This document shows, piece after piece, positions 9,318 through 17,157 of a stretch of 40,792 nucleotides of DNA (position 1 is its first letter; each line of letters opens with the position of its first letter). The notes beneath the pieces were generated by a model. The model was not told the DNA's origin and did not search any database. It saw nothing but the letters and a program-made list of their open reading frames with translations. The stretch is from JAQUVS01 sp964389735. GTDB lineage: Bacteria > Bacillota_I > Bacilli_A > RF39 > UBA660. Made by a program: the position numbers and the translations under genes. The stretch is from the NCBI GenBank assembly GCA_964389735.1, contig CAYMEJ010000003.1, positions 1 to 40,792 of the forward strand, in the 5' to 3' direction.

Positions 9318-10670
9318 ATGAATGGTAATATGTTTGAACAATTGGATTTTGGCGCATTTGATGCTTATATTAAGGATGATGATATAACAGATATTTCCTA
9401 TAGTAATAATGGGCAAATATGGCTTAGATCTTTGATAAAAGGGTCATATAGGATAGAAAATCCAGCTATAAATAATGCTGTTGTTGAAAAATTAGCATTC
9501 CAATGTTCTAATGTAATGGGAACGACGTTTAATATGGCTAATCCATTTTTAGATGCAGAGAGTGCAGAGTTACGTATGAATTTTGTACATGATTCTATTG
9601 CAACTAATGGAATAGCTCTTGTTATTCGTAAAACTCCAGCTAAAATTAGATTAAAAGAAGATACTTTATTACAAGAACAATATGTTACACAAGATATACA
9701 TGATTTTTTAATAAAATGTGTAGAAGGGCATTGTAATATAATTGTTTGTGGAGAAACTGGTTCAGGTAAAACTGAGTTTGTTAAGTACTTGGCTTCTCAT
9801 ACTAAAGAAAATGAGAAATTAATTTCTATAGAAGATACACTAGAACTTCACTTGGATAAGATTTATCCAAATAGAGATATTGTAGCAATGAAAACAAATA
9901 ATATTGCGGCATATTCAGATGTTCTTGTTACTTGTATGAGACAAAATCCAAAATGGATTCTTTTAGCCGAAGTTCGTAGTGCTGAGGCTGTTATGGCTGT
10001 ACGTAATTCAATTTCTTCTGGACATAATATTTTATCTACTATCCACTCTGATAAAGCTAGTGCAGTTCCACATAGAATGTACAGTTTGATGGAAACTGAT
10101 ATTGATGTTGAACAATTCTTAAAAACAATTTATAGATATGTTCAATTAGCAGTACATATAAAGGCATATTATAGTAAAGAATTACAAAAGTTTCATCGTG
10201 AAATAGATGAAGTCACTGAGTTCTTTATTAATGATAAAAATGAACCTGAATATAGAGTTTTATATCAAAAAACAATTTCAGGTAAAATAATTAAGAGAAA
10301 TCCTAGTAGACATTTGATGAATTATCTAGAAGGTCAAAACATTATGATTAAAGATTCGTTTGAAGGTGCTACTAATAAGACTGATGAAGAACTTGAGCAA
10401 GAGGAATGGAATATAATGCAAGAGAAAATAGATAATGAAAATAGTGAAACAATTGCTGAACCGGTAGTTGAAACACCAACAGAGTCTATTGAAACTCCAG
10501 TATTAGAAACACCTGTTGTGCAAAGTATACCAGTAGTTGAGGCACCGGTTGTTAATCCAACTCCTGTACAACAACCAATTGGTATTGAAACACCTCCAGT
10601 TGTAAATACTCCGGTATCTACGACTCCAAGGTTTATACAAAATTTAGATTCAAATGAAGTATTAGGATAA
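9318..10670 (+). CDS. tadA: TadA/CpaF-family secretion ATPase
   Basis: A cytoplasmic hexameric ATPase of the TadA/VirB11 type that powers pilus assembly or secretion. All expected motifs are present: Walker A GETGSGKT (145-152), Asp box ISIEDTLELHL (169-179), Walker B WILLAEVRS (213-221) and His box SGHNILSTIHSD (234-245). The catalytic part ends near residue 350; after it comes a Glu-rich segment and then about 70 residues with repeated Pro-Val-Glu-Thr runs, an unusual disordered tail. AAAGGGGA precedes the ATG. It sits between the cpaB-like and tadB-like genes. Because conjugation-type genes follow in the same locus, it might also play the VirB11 role; that is inference. Confidence 0.92.
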   Translation: MNGNMFEQLDFGAFDAYIKDDDITDISYSNNGQIWLRSLIKGSYRIENPAINNAVVEKLAFQCSNVMGTTFNMANPFLDAESAELRMNFVHDSIATNGIALVIRKTPAKIRLKEDTLLQEQYVTQDIHDFLIKCVEGHCNIIVCGETGSGKTEFVKYLASHTKENEKLISIEDTLELHLDKIYPNRDIVAMKTNNIAAYSDVLVTCMRQNPKWILLAEVRSAEAVMAVRNSISSGHNILSTIHSDKASAVPHRMYSLMETDIDVEQFLKTIYRYVQLAVHIKAYYSKELQKFHREIDEVTEFFINDKNEPEYRVLYQKTISGKIIKRNPSRHLMNYLEGQNIMIKDSFEGATNKTDEELEQEEWNIMQEKIDNENSETIAEPVVETPTESIETPVLETPVVQSIPVVEAPVVNPTPVQQPIGIETPPVVNTPVSTTPRFIQNLDSNEVLG

Positions 10671-10688
10671 AAAAGGTAGGTGATTATA

Positions 10689-11582
10689 GTGGAATTAATT
10701 ATTCTTCTAGCAATCGCAATATTCGTAATTATATATCGTAGATATCGTGGTGAAAACGTATATAAGTTTATTGCAGATCAAGCAGGAGTAGTTTATGATA
10801 AGTTTGCTCCTTATTCATTTAAAATTGTTCGCGAAAAGACAAAACAATTAGGACAAGAATATACAACTAAACAATATGTTACGCAAGCTTTAGTATTTGC
10901 TTTATTTGCTGGTGTAATTTCTTATATGTATTTTTATAATTTATTAATATCTCTTGTATATATTTTTGTAGTAGAATTATCTATTCCATATTTAGCATTC
11001 TTAAGATGCAAGAAGGTATATAGTGAATTTATATTTGAACAAGTTCAAATATATACAACTAATACTATTATGGAATTTGCTACAACACAAAGTTTTGTAA
11101 AGTCACTTGAAGGTGTAGTTGCATCTGGTGTACTTGAAGATCCAATACTTAGTGATGTAAATGTAATGATATCTATGGCATATGAGAATGGTTCAATTGA
11201 TGAATCAATTCAATATATGGATAATAAATATGAATACTACATAGTTAAAAATATGCATCAATTATTCTTACAAATTACTAAAGAAGGTGCAAAAGATTCT
11301 GGTGAATCTTTAGAAAATATGCAATCTGATATAGATATGCTTGTAGAATCTGTTTATCGTGATAGAATGGAGAGAAATACTTTCCATAAATCATTCCTTA
11401 AATATGGTGTTACACTTTACTTAATGGTTATGTTAGTACAATATTTATTAGGTAGGGATTCTTATATAAAATTATTATCTAATCCATTTATGGTATTTGT
11501 TCTACATGCAATATTAATTTTAAATAGTTATTTTCTTCTTAGAGGAGAAAAATATTATAACGAGAATGTAGGTGCTGAATAG
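10689..11582 (+). CDS. tadB: TadB-like inner-membrane platform protein (T2SSF domain)
   Basis: TadB forms, with TadC, the membrane platform turned by the TadA ATPase. The protein has an N-terminal membrane segment (about 1-16), a hydrophobic pair around 70-105, a cytoplasmic helical T2SSF-type domain (EQVQIYTTNTIMEFATTQSF through about residue 235) and two closing membrane segments near 240-290. GTG at 10689 is preferred because AGGTGAT (10678-10684) precedes it by four bases; the upstream GTG at 10680 lies inside that ribosome-binding site. The gene abuts tadC without a gap, which supports translational coupling. Confidence 0.85.
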   Translation: MELIILLAIAIFVIIYRRYRGENVYKFIADQAGVVYDKFAPYSFKIVREKTKQLGQEYTTKQYVTQALVFALFAGVISYMYFYNLLISLVYIFVVELSIPYLAFLRCKKVYSEFIFEQVQIYTTNTIMEFATTQSFVKSLEGVVASGVLEDPILSDVNVMISMAYENGSIDESIQYMDNKYEYYIVKNMHQLFLQITKEGAKDSGESLENMQSDIDMLVESVYRDRMERNTFHKSFLKYGVTLYLMVMLVQYLLGRDSYIKLLSNPFMVFVLHAILILNSYFLLRGEKYYNENVGAE

Positions 11583-12368
11583 ATGGAAGTTATTATATTT
11601 GGTGTTATTATACTGTTCGTATTGATATATAATAATACTGTAGATGGTAGAAAGTTTATCAAAGATAATGAACATTTATTTCAAGCTCTTAAAGAAGAGG
11701 ATTATGATTTCTTAGTAGCAGCTAGATATGGTGAAGATGCTGATCCTGCTGTATTATTTCAAAAGAGGATAAATTTAGCGTTTGTTACGATTGTAATATT
11801 CTTATTTATATTCTTAGCTGAATTAACGGTTATAAATATAGTATTAGCTATATTTATAGGATTTGTAGTTTTTAAATCTTCTTATACTAAACTTAAAAAA
11901 TATTATAAGAGACATTTACATGATATTGATGTAATGCTTCCATATTATTTAAAAAGTTTAGAAATATTAGTACAACATTATACTGTTCCAGTAGCAATAT
12001 CAAAATCAATTGATGATGCTCCTGAAATTTTTAAACCAGGACTTAGAGATTTAATTGCTAAGATAGATTCTGGTGATTCTAGTATTGATCCTTATATGGA
12101 ATTTGCTAATGCATATCCAGTTAGAGATTCAATGAGAATGATGAGATTATTATATAGACTTGGACTTGGTTCTCAAGAAAGAAAACAAGAAAGATTATTA
12201 ATGTTTTCTAGAACTGTATCTGCTTTACAAGCTAAAGCAAGAGATCAAAAATATAAGGAAAGACTTCATTTTATGGAAAGTCAAACAATGATTATGCTTG
12301 TTGCAACAGGTGGTGGAGTCATGTTATTAATTCTAGCATCTATGTTAATGCTATTTACAGGAAGTTAG
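11583..12368 (+). CDS. tadC: TadC-like inner-membrane platform protein
   Basis: Second T2SSF-type platform protein, 261 residues. An N-terminal membrane helix, a pair of hydrophobic segments around 60-100, the cytoplasmic stretch with DIDVMLPYYLKSLEILVQHY and the later KERLHFMESQTMIMLVATGG lead to a final membrane segment of about 20 residues. Its ATG follows the tadB stop codon with no spacer, so the two are probably translated together. The tandem pair after a TadA ATPase is the signature of Tad systems and argues against a classical type II or type IV pilus. Confidence 0.83.
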   Translation: MEVIIFGVIILFVLIYNNTVDGRKFIKDNEHLFQALKEEDYDFLVAARYGEDADPAVLFQKRINLAFVTIVIFLFIFLAELTVINIVLAIFIGFVVFKSSYTKLKKYYKRHLHDIDVMLPYYLKSLEILVQHYTVPVAISKSIDDAPEIFKPGLRDLIAKIDSGDSSIDPYMEFANAYPVRDSMRMMRLLYRLGLGSQERKQERLLMFSRTVSALQAKARDQKYKERLHFMESQTMIMLVATGGGVMLLILASMLMLFTGS

Positions 12369-12377
12369 AATAATTTA

Positions 12378-12406
12378 TTGAATTAGATTTATAAATTTGT
12401 TATAAT
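12378..12406 (+). promoter_or_regulatory. Sigma-A promoter ahead of the small pilin gene
   Basis: TTGAAT at 12378-12383 and TATAAT at 12401-12406 are separated by exactly 17 bases. This is the cleanest promoter inside the Tad part and would give the 54-codon pilin-like gene at 12437 and the genes after it their own transcription start, about 25 bases upstream of the AGAGGAG site. Confidence 0.75.
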
Positions 12407-12436
12407 ATAAATAATAGAGAGAGGAGACTGATATTT

Positions 12437-12601
12437 ATGAAAGAAGCGACTGGTGAATTAAATATGACAGTTGTTACAATTATAGCAATTGGAGCTGTAA
12501 TTGCATTTTTCTGGGTAATGTGGCCTAAAATACAAGAAACAATAAATGGACAATGGGATGATATTTCTACAGTAGATGAAAATAAAGGTATTGTTGAATA
12601 A
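12437..12601 (+). CDS. Flp-like major pilin candidate, 54 residues
   Basis: A very small ORF with a strong GAGGAG site at 12421-12426 and its own promoter. The product starts with six polar residues (MKEATG), then ELNMTVV and a single membrane helix to about residue 29, then a short acidic tail. Size, layout and place between tadC and a TadE-like gene fit a Flp-type pilin. The usual Flp signature (Gly, then Glu at mature position +5, often followed by Tyr) is not met: the only nearby Glu directly follows Gly6. So either processing differs or this is a small pseudopilin. No prepilin peptidase gene is visible in the window. Confidence 0.65.
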   Translation: MKEATGELNMTVVTIIAIGAVIAFFWVMWPKIQETINGQWDDISTVDENKGIVE

Positions 12602-12633
12602 TATAATTAGATTATAGAAAAGTGGTGTAGATA

Positions 12634-13155
12634 ATGAGAGACGCTATTGGTGGGACTTTAACAATTCAAATAATAATAATATTCTTGATTATAGTTAATA
12701 GCTATTTAGCGTTTACTGTTAACTACACTAAGGCTTTTAGAGTTAAGAACCAGATTATTAGTATAATTGAAAAGAATGAAGGATTAACTGATCAAGCAAG
12801 AAAAGAAATAGAAGAATATATGGATAAAGTTAGTTATTCTGCTAGTTATATGAATAGTTGTTCTTCACTATCAAGAGATGCTAGTCAAGGTGAAGGTAAA
12901 GAGTGGAAATCTATGACACATCAAGGTGGTGCTAAAACATCAATATATTGTTATGCTATTAATAAACAAGATGCAACAGGTGGTGTTGATGAAGGTACTA
13001 CTTATGCTGGTTCATATTATTCTGTAGCAACATTTGTTGATATTAATATTCCAATACTAAAGACTTTTTTTGGAGAAATAGCTACTAAATTTGCTATAAA
13101 GGGTGAAACAAAAATGATATATTCATCTGGTAATAATAGTGAATTAAGTGAATAA
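12634..13155 (+). CDS. TadE/TadF-like pseudopilin
   Basis: The 173-residue protein starts MRDAIGGTLTIQ, resembling the tip of the preceding pilin-like protein, then has one membrane helix (about 10-30), a helical charged stretch and an extracytoplasmic domain with two Cys sites (NSCSSL and IYCYA). The C-terminal stretch FVDINIPILKTFFGEIATKF leading to a final beta strand is the kind of ending seen in TadE-like proteins. Gln, not Glu, is five residues after the second Gly. It follows the small pilin gene by 32 bases with a GTGGTG-type site. Probably a minor pilin of the same apparatus. Confidence 0.7.
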   Translation: MRDAIGGTLTIQIIIIFLIIVNSYLAFTVNYTKAFRVKNQIISIIEKNEGLTDQARKEIEEYMDKVSYSASYMNSCSSLSRDASQGEGKEWKSMTHQGGAKTSIYCYAINKQDATGGVDEGTTYAGSYYSVATFVDINIPILKTFFGEIATKFAIKGETKMIYSSGNNSELSE

Positions 13156-13183
13156 AAGATAAAAATTAAAGGGGTGGCATAAC

Positions 13184-14194
13184 ATGAATGTAATAGTTTC
13201 TAACGAAAAACAAACATTGTTAGCTGATTTAAATATAGAAATTATAAAATCAATAAATGGTGTCTTTACAGCCGATGAATTGGTAGATATGTTTGCCAAT
13301 TTCTTTTTTGGTAGAATGATTTTAGATTTAACAGCATTAAAGGATTATAAGGATCCTAGAAATTTACAAAAGATTTCTATGACTTTGGATGTTGAAAAAA
13401 TAATTATTTTGTTACCAGAAGATCCTGAATGTTTAGCACCAAAATACTTATCAAGATTAATTTCTATGGGTATTTATAATTTTACTACTAATCTTGAAGG
13501 TATTAATTATTTAATAGATAATCCTAATACTTATAGAGATGTTGCACATATACATCAAATAGATGATACGCAGATGGTAGAAACACAAATGGTTGTTAAT
13601 AATGGTGCAATGGCGAATGGTGTTCCTGGTGGGGATATTATAAATACTACTATTGTTAATAATGGTGCATTTATATTAGGAATAAAGAATTTAACTGAAC
13701 ATGCTGGAGCATCAACTCTTGCATATATGTTAAAGAAAGAACTTGAAACTAATTTTTCTGTTCCTACAGTAGCAGTAGAAATAGATAAACATGATTTTAT
13801 GTTTTTTAATGATAAAAATATGTTTTCAGTTACAAATGATAATTTGCCAACTGAATTACTAAAACATAGAGATGCTTCAGTTATTTTAGTTGATTTAAAT
13901 GAAACTGGAAATGCAGAAGTATGTACTGATGTTATATATTTGCTTGAACCATCTTCTATTAAACTTAACAGATTAATGAGAAGGGATAGAAAAGCATTTG
14001 AAAAGTTACGTGGTAGAAAGATTGTATTATCTCAATGCTTATTAAATAGTAGTGATGTTGCAGAACTTGAGTATGAAGCGAAAGCAAAATTCTTTTACAC
14101 ATTACCACCTATGGATGAAAGAGGTAATAATAGTCAAGTACTTAGTGATATGCTGATTCGATTAGGGTTAGTACAGTCAAGTAATATGATGTAA
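13184..14194 (+). CDS. TadZ/CpaE-like protein with degenerate P-loop
   Basis: TadZ/CpaE proteins are ParA/MinD relatives that place the Tad pilus at a cell site. The N-terminal part (about 1-125) looks like an atypical receiver domain (ILDLTALKDYKDP, then IIILLPEDPECLA). After a linker rich in Asn and Gly, the ParA-like half starts at AFILGIKNL. The place of the P-loop reads EHAGASTLA (around residues 172-180), with no GK[T/S] lysine, and the later ASVILVDLNET corresponds to the Walker B strand. Loss of the lysine is common in TadZ. A GGGGTGG site precedes the ATG. Another ParA-like function is possible, but the position supports TadZ. Confidence 0.7.
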   Translation: MNVIVSNEKQTLLADLNIEIIKSINGVFTADELVDMFANFFFGRMILDLTALKDYKDPRNLQKISMTLDVEKIIILLPEDPECLAPKYLSRLISMGIYNFTTNLEGINYLIDNPNTYRDVAHIHQIDDTQMVETQMVVNNGAMANGVPGGDIINTTIVNNGAFILGIKNLTEHAGASTLAYMLKKELETNFSVPTVAVEIDKHDFMFFNDKNMFSVTNDNLPTELLKHRDASVILVDLNETGNAEVCTDVIYLLEPSSIKLNRLMRRDRKAFEKLRGRKIVLSQCLLNSSDVAELEYEAKAKFFYTLPPMDERGNNSQVLSDMLIRLGLVQSSNMM

Positions 14195-14220
14195 ATTAAT
14201 GTAAAATAATTTATATTGTA

Positions 14221-14250
14221 TTGACATTATTTGATATAATAAAGTATTCT
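14221..14250 (+). promoter_or_regulatory. Promoter of the first VirB2-like pilin gene
   Basis: A consensus TTGACA at 14221-14226 is followed after 18 bases by TATTCT (14245-14250). A second possible -10, TGATATAAT at 14232-14240, is an extended -10 element but would need a different, weak -35. Either would start a short leader before AAGGAGGG and the ATG at 14274. Confidence 0.65.
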
Positions 14251-14273
14251 ATAAATATAAGGAGGGAATTAAA

Positions 14274-14615
14274 ATGGAATTAATTCAATTATTAGAAGGT
14301 TGTCCTGAAGATTTAGTACCAATATTCAGTTTTATTAAAAAAGGTATTTATCCTATTATACAAATTGGTATCCCAATTTTATTAATCGTTATGGGGTCAA
14401 TAGATTTAGGTAAAGCTGTTATTTCTCAAGATGATAAAGAGATAAAGGGAGCTACTAGTAAGCTTATTAAGCGTGCTATAGCAGCTGTAGCTGTATTCTT
14501 TGTTACAACTATTGTTTCTTTATTAATGGGTATGTTCTCTGAATCTGGTGCAACAGATAATTCTAATGTAGAAGGAACAACAAGTTGGAAAGATTGCTGG
14601 TCAGCAATAGATTAA
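14274..14615 (+). CDS. VirB2/TrbC-like two-helix pilin (first paralog)
   Basis: The 113-residue protein has two membrane helices (about 23-45 and 68-90) joined by a short loop with KEIKGATSKLIKR, whose positive charge places it in the cytoplasm. This is the VirB2/TrbC-type hairpin used as pilin or channel subunit in type IV secretion. It has no cleavable signal peptide. One Cys lies in each outside arm (C10 and C108). It clearly resembles the next gene (shared PI-LI-M-ID--KAV pattern and KR at the second helix). A strong AAGGAGGG site, its own promoter and an immediate terminator make it a single-gene unit, as expected for an abundant subunit. Confidence 0.75.
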   Translation: MELIQLLEGCPEDLVPIFSFIKKGIYPIIQIGIPILLIVMGSIDLGKAVISQDDKEIKGATSKLIKRAIAAVAVFFVTTIVSLLMGMFSESGATDNSNVEGTTSWKDCWSAID

Positions 14616-14626
14616 TATTATTTATA

Positions 14627-14664
14627 AAATAATAACAAATATATGTTTTGTTATTATTTTTTTT
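14627..14664 (+). terminator. Intrinsic terminator after the first VirB2-like gene
   Basis: AAATAATAACAAA (14627-14639) pairs perfectly with TTTGTTATTATTT (14647-14659) across a seven-base loop, followed by a T-run. It is AT-rich, so may be partial and act as an attenuator inside the locus. Confidence 0.75.
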
Positions 14665-14674
14665 ATGTTATAAT
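14648..14674 (+). promoter_or_regulatory. Extended -10 promoter ahead of the second VirB2-like gene
   Basis: TGTTATAAT at 14666-14674 is an exact extended -10 (TGnTATAAT). The best -35 candidate, TTGTTA at 14648-14653, is only 15 bases upstream and lies in the terminator stem, so the extended -10 is the main evidence. It would restart transcription right after the terminator. Confidence 0.5.
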
Positions 14675-14710
14675 TGTATGTAGAATAGTTTACTATGAAG
14701 GAGTGTTTGC

Positions 14711-15115
14711 ATGAAGAAAATAGAAAAGATTTTGATAATACTTTTTTTAGCATTTACTGTGTTTGCAGTGTCAACTGATGTTGCCTATGCAAAAAGCTAT
14801 ACACCTGATACAAATGTACAAAGTTGTGAAGGCTTATTAGGTGCTGATTTTGTTAATTTTTTAAATGATGAAGTGTTTTTATGGGTAAAAATTGCGGTAC
14901 CTATTATATTAATTATAATGTGTACAATAGATTTTGCAAAAGCAGTTATTAATAATGATAAAGATGCATTGGCAAAGGCTACTTCTAACGTTGTAAAGAG
15001 ATGTATTGTGGCAGTTGCAATATTTTTCTTACCATTTATTATAATATATGTAATGAAAAATGCTAGTGTTGGTGGAACTCCAATTATGGAAGATCCATTA
15101 TGTGGATTGGGGTGA
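14711..15115 (+). CDS. VirB2/TrbC-like two-helix pilin (second paralog, with signal peptide)
   Basis: The 134-residue product has a signal peptide ending in AYA (about residue 27), then an outside arm with C39, two membrane helices joined by a charged cytoplasmic loop (NNDKDALAKATSNVVKR), and a C-terminal arm with C131 in PLCGLG. The helix-loop-helix part closely parallels the preceding gene (for example PIILIIMCTIDFAKAVINND against PILLIVMGSIDLGKAVISQD). VirB2-family pilins commonly have such a signal peptide. Unlike its paralog it has no terminator; its TGA stop lies in the ribosome-binding site of the VirB6-like gene, so this copy is co-transcribed with the channel genes. Confidence 0.75.
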   Translation: MKKIEKILIILFLAFTVFAVSTDVAYAKSYTPDTNVQSCEGLLGADFVNFLNDEVFLWVKIAVPIILIIMCTIDFAKAVINNDKDALAKATSNVVKRCIVAVAIFFLPFIIIYVMKNASVGGTPIMEDPLCGLG

Positions 15116-15121
15116 TATTAA

Positions 15122-16825
15122 ATGCAAAATTTGATTTTTCTTGCTGATGCAAGAGGTATGGCTTTTAATATAATCCGTAATTTCTTGGTATTCTTAGATA
15201 GTGCAATATATACTTTGATGGGATGGATATTAGAAGCAATATTTAATATATCTGGAACTGAGTTATTAGAAGCTACAGTATATGAAACAATTATGCAAAG
15301 AATATATGTTATTCTTGGTATATTTATGTTATTTAAATTATCTATTTCTTTAATTGGATATTTGGTAAATCCTGATAGCATTGCAGATAAAGAAAAAGGT
15401 ATGGGAAAAGTTGTAATGAGAGCAATGTTAATGATTATTATGTTAATGATGCTTACACCTTTTTTTAAGATAATGACAAGAGTTCAAGGATATATATTAC
15501 CTGTTATTCCTAAAGTTATTTTAGGAAAAGATATGGAAACTGGTGGTGCTACTGCTGCAGCAACGGCTAAAACTGTTGGTGAAGAAATGGCGATAGTTAC
15601 ATATAGGGCATTCTTTAAACTTGATGAAACTTGTACTGATGGTGGTAGTGATGATACTAGAATTCATGGTATGACAGTATCAGAAATATCAAAACAAGAT
15701 TTGGAACAAGAACCATGTGGAAAAAATGAAGATTTATATAAATATGATTATTTACCTATTGTACCATTAGTGGTTGGAATAGTAATTGATTTATTATTAG
15801 TTGGATTTGCAATAGATATTGGTAGTCGTGTATTTAAATTAGCAATATTAAGGGTTATTGCACCTATACCAATATTGAGTTATATTGATCCTAAATCATC
15901 TAAAGATAATGGAACATTTAATAATTGGTTAAAATCCTTTATGGGAACTTGGTTGGATTTATTTATTAAATTAGCAATAATTTATTTTGTATTATTTGTA
16001 ATAGAAATAATAGCGGAGGGTGGACTTGTTGGTTTAGATATAACAACACCAGCTGGCGCATTTGCTTCAATATTTGTAATAATTGGTTTATTGTTCTTTG
16101 CTAAACAAGCTCCAGCATTTATTATGAATGCACTTGGAATAAAAGGTAAAGGACTTGGAGTTGGTCTTAGTGGTTCACTTGCAGGTTTAGCTGCATTAAC
16201 TGGTGGAGCTGGAGTGGCTGGAGCTTTTAGAGCAGCTGGTGAACAAATGGAAGCAGGAAGTGCTGCAGCAGCTGAAGGTAAACCAGTTGGAAGTGGTTGG
16301 TCTAGAGGTAAAGATATTGCAGCTCAAATTAGAACCAATGATGATAAAGCAAAAGCTCCAACAATGATGGAACGAGTATCAAAAGCTGGCGCATTATTTC
16401 ATGGAGTTAATTCTGATACAGTTGGGGAGACAAAAAACAGTATGTATCGTGCACAAGATGCAGCTGCCAATGTTACTCAATTTAGAGAAAAAGTTTCAAA
16501 CGGTCAAACTTTAACTACTACTGAAGCTATGTCAGTTATTAAACATAGTGGTGAAAGTGTTAGAAATTCTGCTGGAATTGATAGTACTACTTGGTCAACA
16601 ATGTCTGATTCTCAAAAAATCAATACTGTTAATAGTATGTCTGGTGATCAATGGAATACTCTTGTTAATACAGAAAATACAAATGCTCAAAAAGCAAAAT
16701 CTTACTACGAAAAAACTGTCAAATATGCTGTTAAACATAATGTTTCTACTGAAACACCTGTTGCAGAAGATATTGGAGTTAAAGGGTTTAACAAGAAATT
16801 CGATCCTCATAAACATGATAGATAG
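15122..16825 (+). CDS. VirB6/TrbL-like polytopic channel protein
   Basis: VirB6/TrbL proteins form the inner-membrane part of a type IV secretion channel. The 567-residue product has about six membrane segments in residues 10-340 (for example around 55-80, 93-115, 212-235, 265-295 and 303-325) with an extracytoplasmic loop at about 120-205 that carries two cysteines (ETCTDGG and EPCGKN). After the last helix, residues 340-567 form a soluble tail, first rich in Gly/Ala and then polar, as in many Gram-positive VirB6-like proteins. GGGGTGAT overlapping the upstream stop codon serves as ribosome-binding site. Position between the VirB2-like and PrgI-like genes matches conjugation-type operons. 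Confidence 0.75.
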   Translation: MQNLIFLADARGMAFNIIRNFLVFLDSAIYTLMGWILEAIFNISGTELLEATVYETIMQRIYVILGIFMLFKLSISLIGYLVNPDSIADKEKGMGKVVMRAMLMIIMLMMLTPFFKIMTRVQGYILPVIPKVILGKDMETGGATAAATAKTVGEEMAIVTYRAFFKLDETCTDGGSDDTRIHGMTVSEISKQDLEQEPCGKNEDLYKYDYLPIVPLVVGIVIDLLLVGFAIDIGSRVFKLAILRVIAPIPILSYIDPKSSKDNGTFNNWLKSFMGTWLDLFIKLAIIYFVLFVIEIIAEGGLVGLDITTPAGAFASIFVIIGLLFFAKQAPAFIMNALGIKGKGLGVGLSGSLAGLAALTGGAGVAGAFRAAGEQMEAGSAAAAEGKPVGSGWSRGKDIAAQIRTNDDKAKAPTMMERVSKAGALFHGVNSDTVGETKNSMYRAQDAAANVTQFREKVSNGQTLTTTEAMSVIKHSGESVRNSAGIDSTTWSTMSDSQKINTVNSMSGDQWNTLVNTENTNAQKAKSYYEKTVKYAVKHNVSTETPVAEDIGVKGFNKKFDPHKHDR

Positions 16826-16845
16826 AAAGGAATGTGTGATATATA

Positions 16846-17157
16846 GTGAATAATTATTTAATACCTGCTAATACCAAAAGAGGGCAATTAATTGCAGGTG
16901 TATTTAAACCAATGGATTTAGTTATATTCTTAATAGGAATAGGTATTACATTTCTATTATTTATAATTGTTCCATTGGACAAAGCTCCTGTTGCTGCAGC
17001 GTGTACAATCCCTGGCTTAATTTGTACATTCTTAGTAATACCAATGCCGTATTACCATAATATTGCAACAGCAGCAATGGAGATGATTAAATTTTTAACG
17101 CAAAGACAAAAATTTGTGTGGAGAGGTTGGTGTTTTAGAGATGGCACAGACAAATAG
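16846..17157 (+). CDS. PrgI/VirB3-like small membrane protein
   Basis: The 103-residue protein begins with a short region containing IPANTKRGQLIAGVFKP, then two membrane helices (about 23-42 and 48-65) and a cytoplasmic end. This is the layout of PrgI-family proteins, the Gram-positive counterparts of VirB3, which sit next to VirB4 genes and bind that ATPase at the membrane. The start codon is GTG and the ribosome-binding site is weak. Its 3' end overlaps the next gene by 17 bases, supporting coupled expression. Confidence 0.75.
   Translation: MNNYLIPANTKRGQLIAGVFKPMDLVIFLIGIGITFLLFIIVPLDKAPVAAACTIPGLICTFLVIPMPYYHNIATAAMEMIKFLTQRQKFVWRGWCFRDGTDK

Noticed and set aside
14627..14664. Riboswitch or small RNA between the two VirB2-like genes
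   Set aside because: The only structure is a single AT-rich hairpin followed by Ts, which a terminator explains fully.
17114..17140. Upstream GTG start for the VirB4 N-terminal-domain gene
   Set aside because: It lies deep inside the PrgI-like gene without a suitable ribosome-binding site; ATG at 17141 has AGAGGTTGG upstream.
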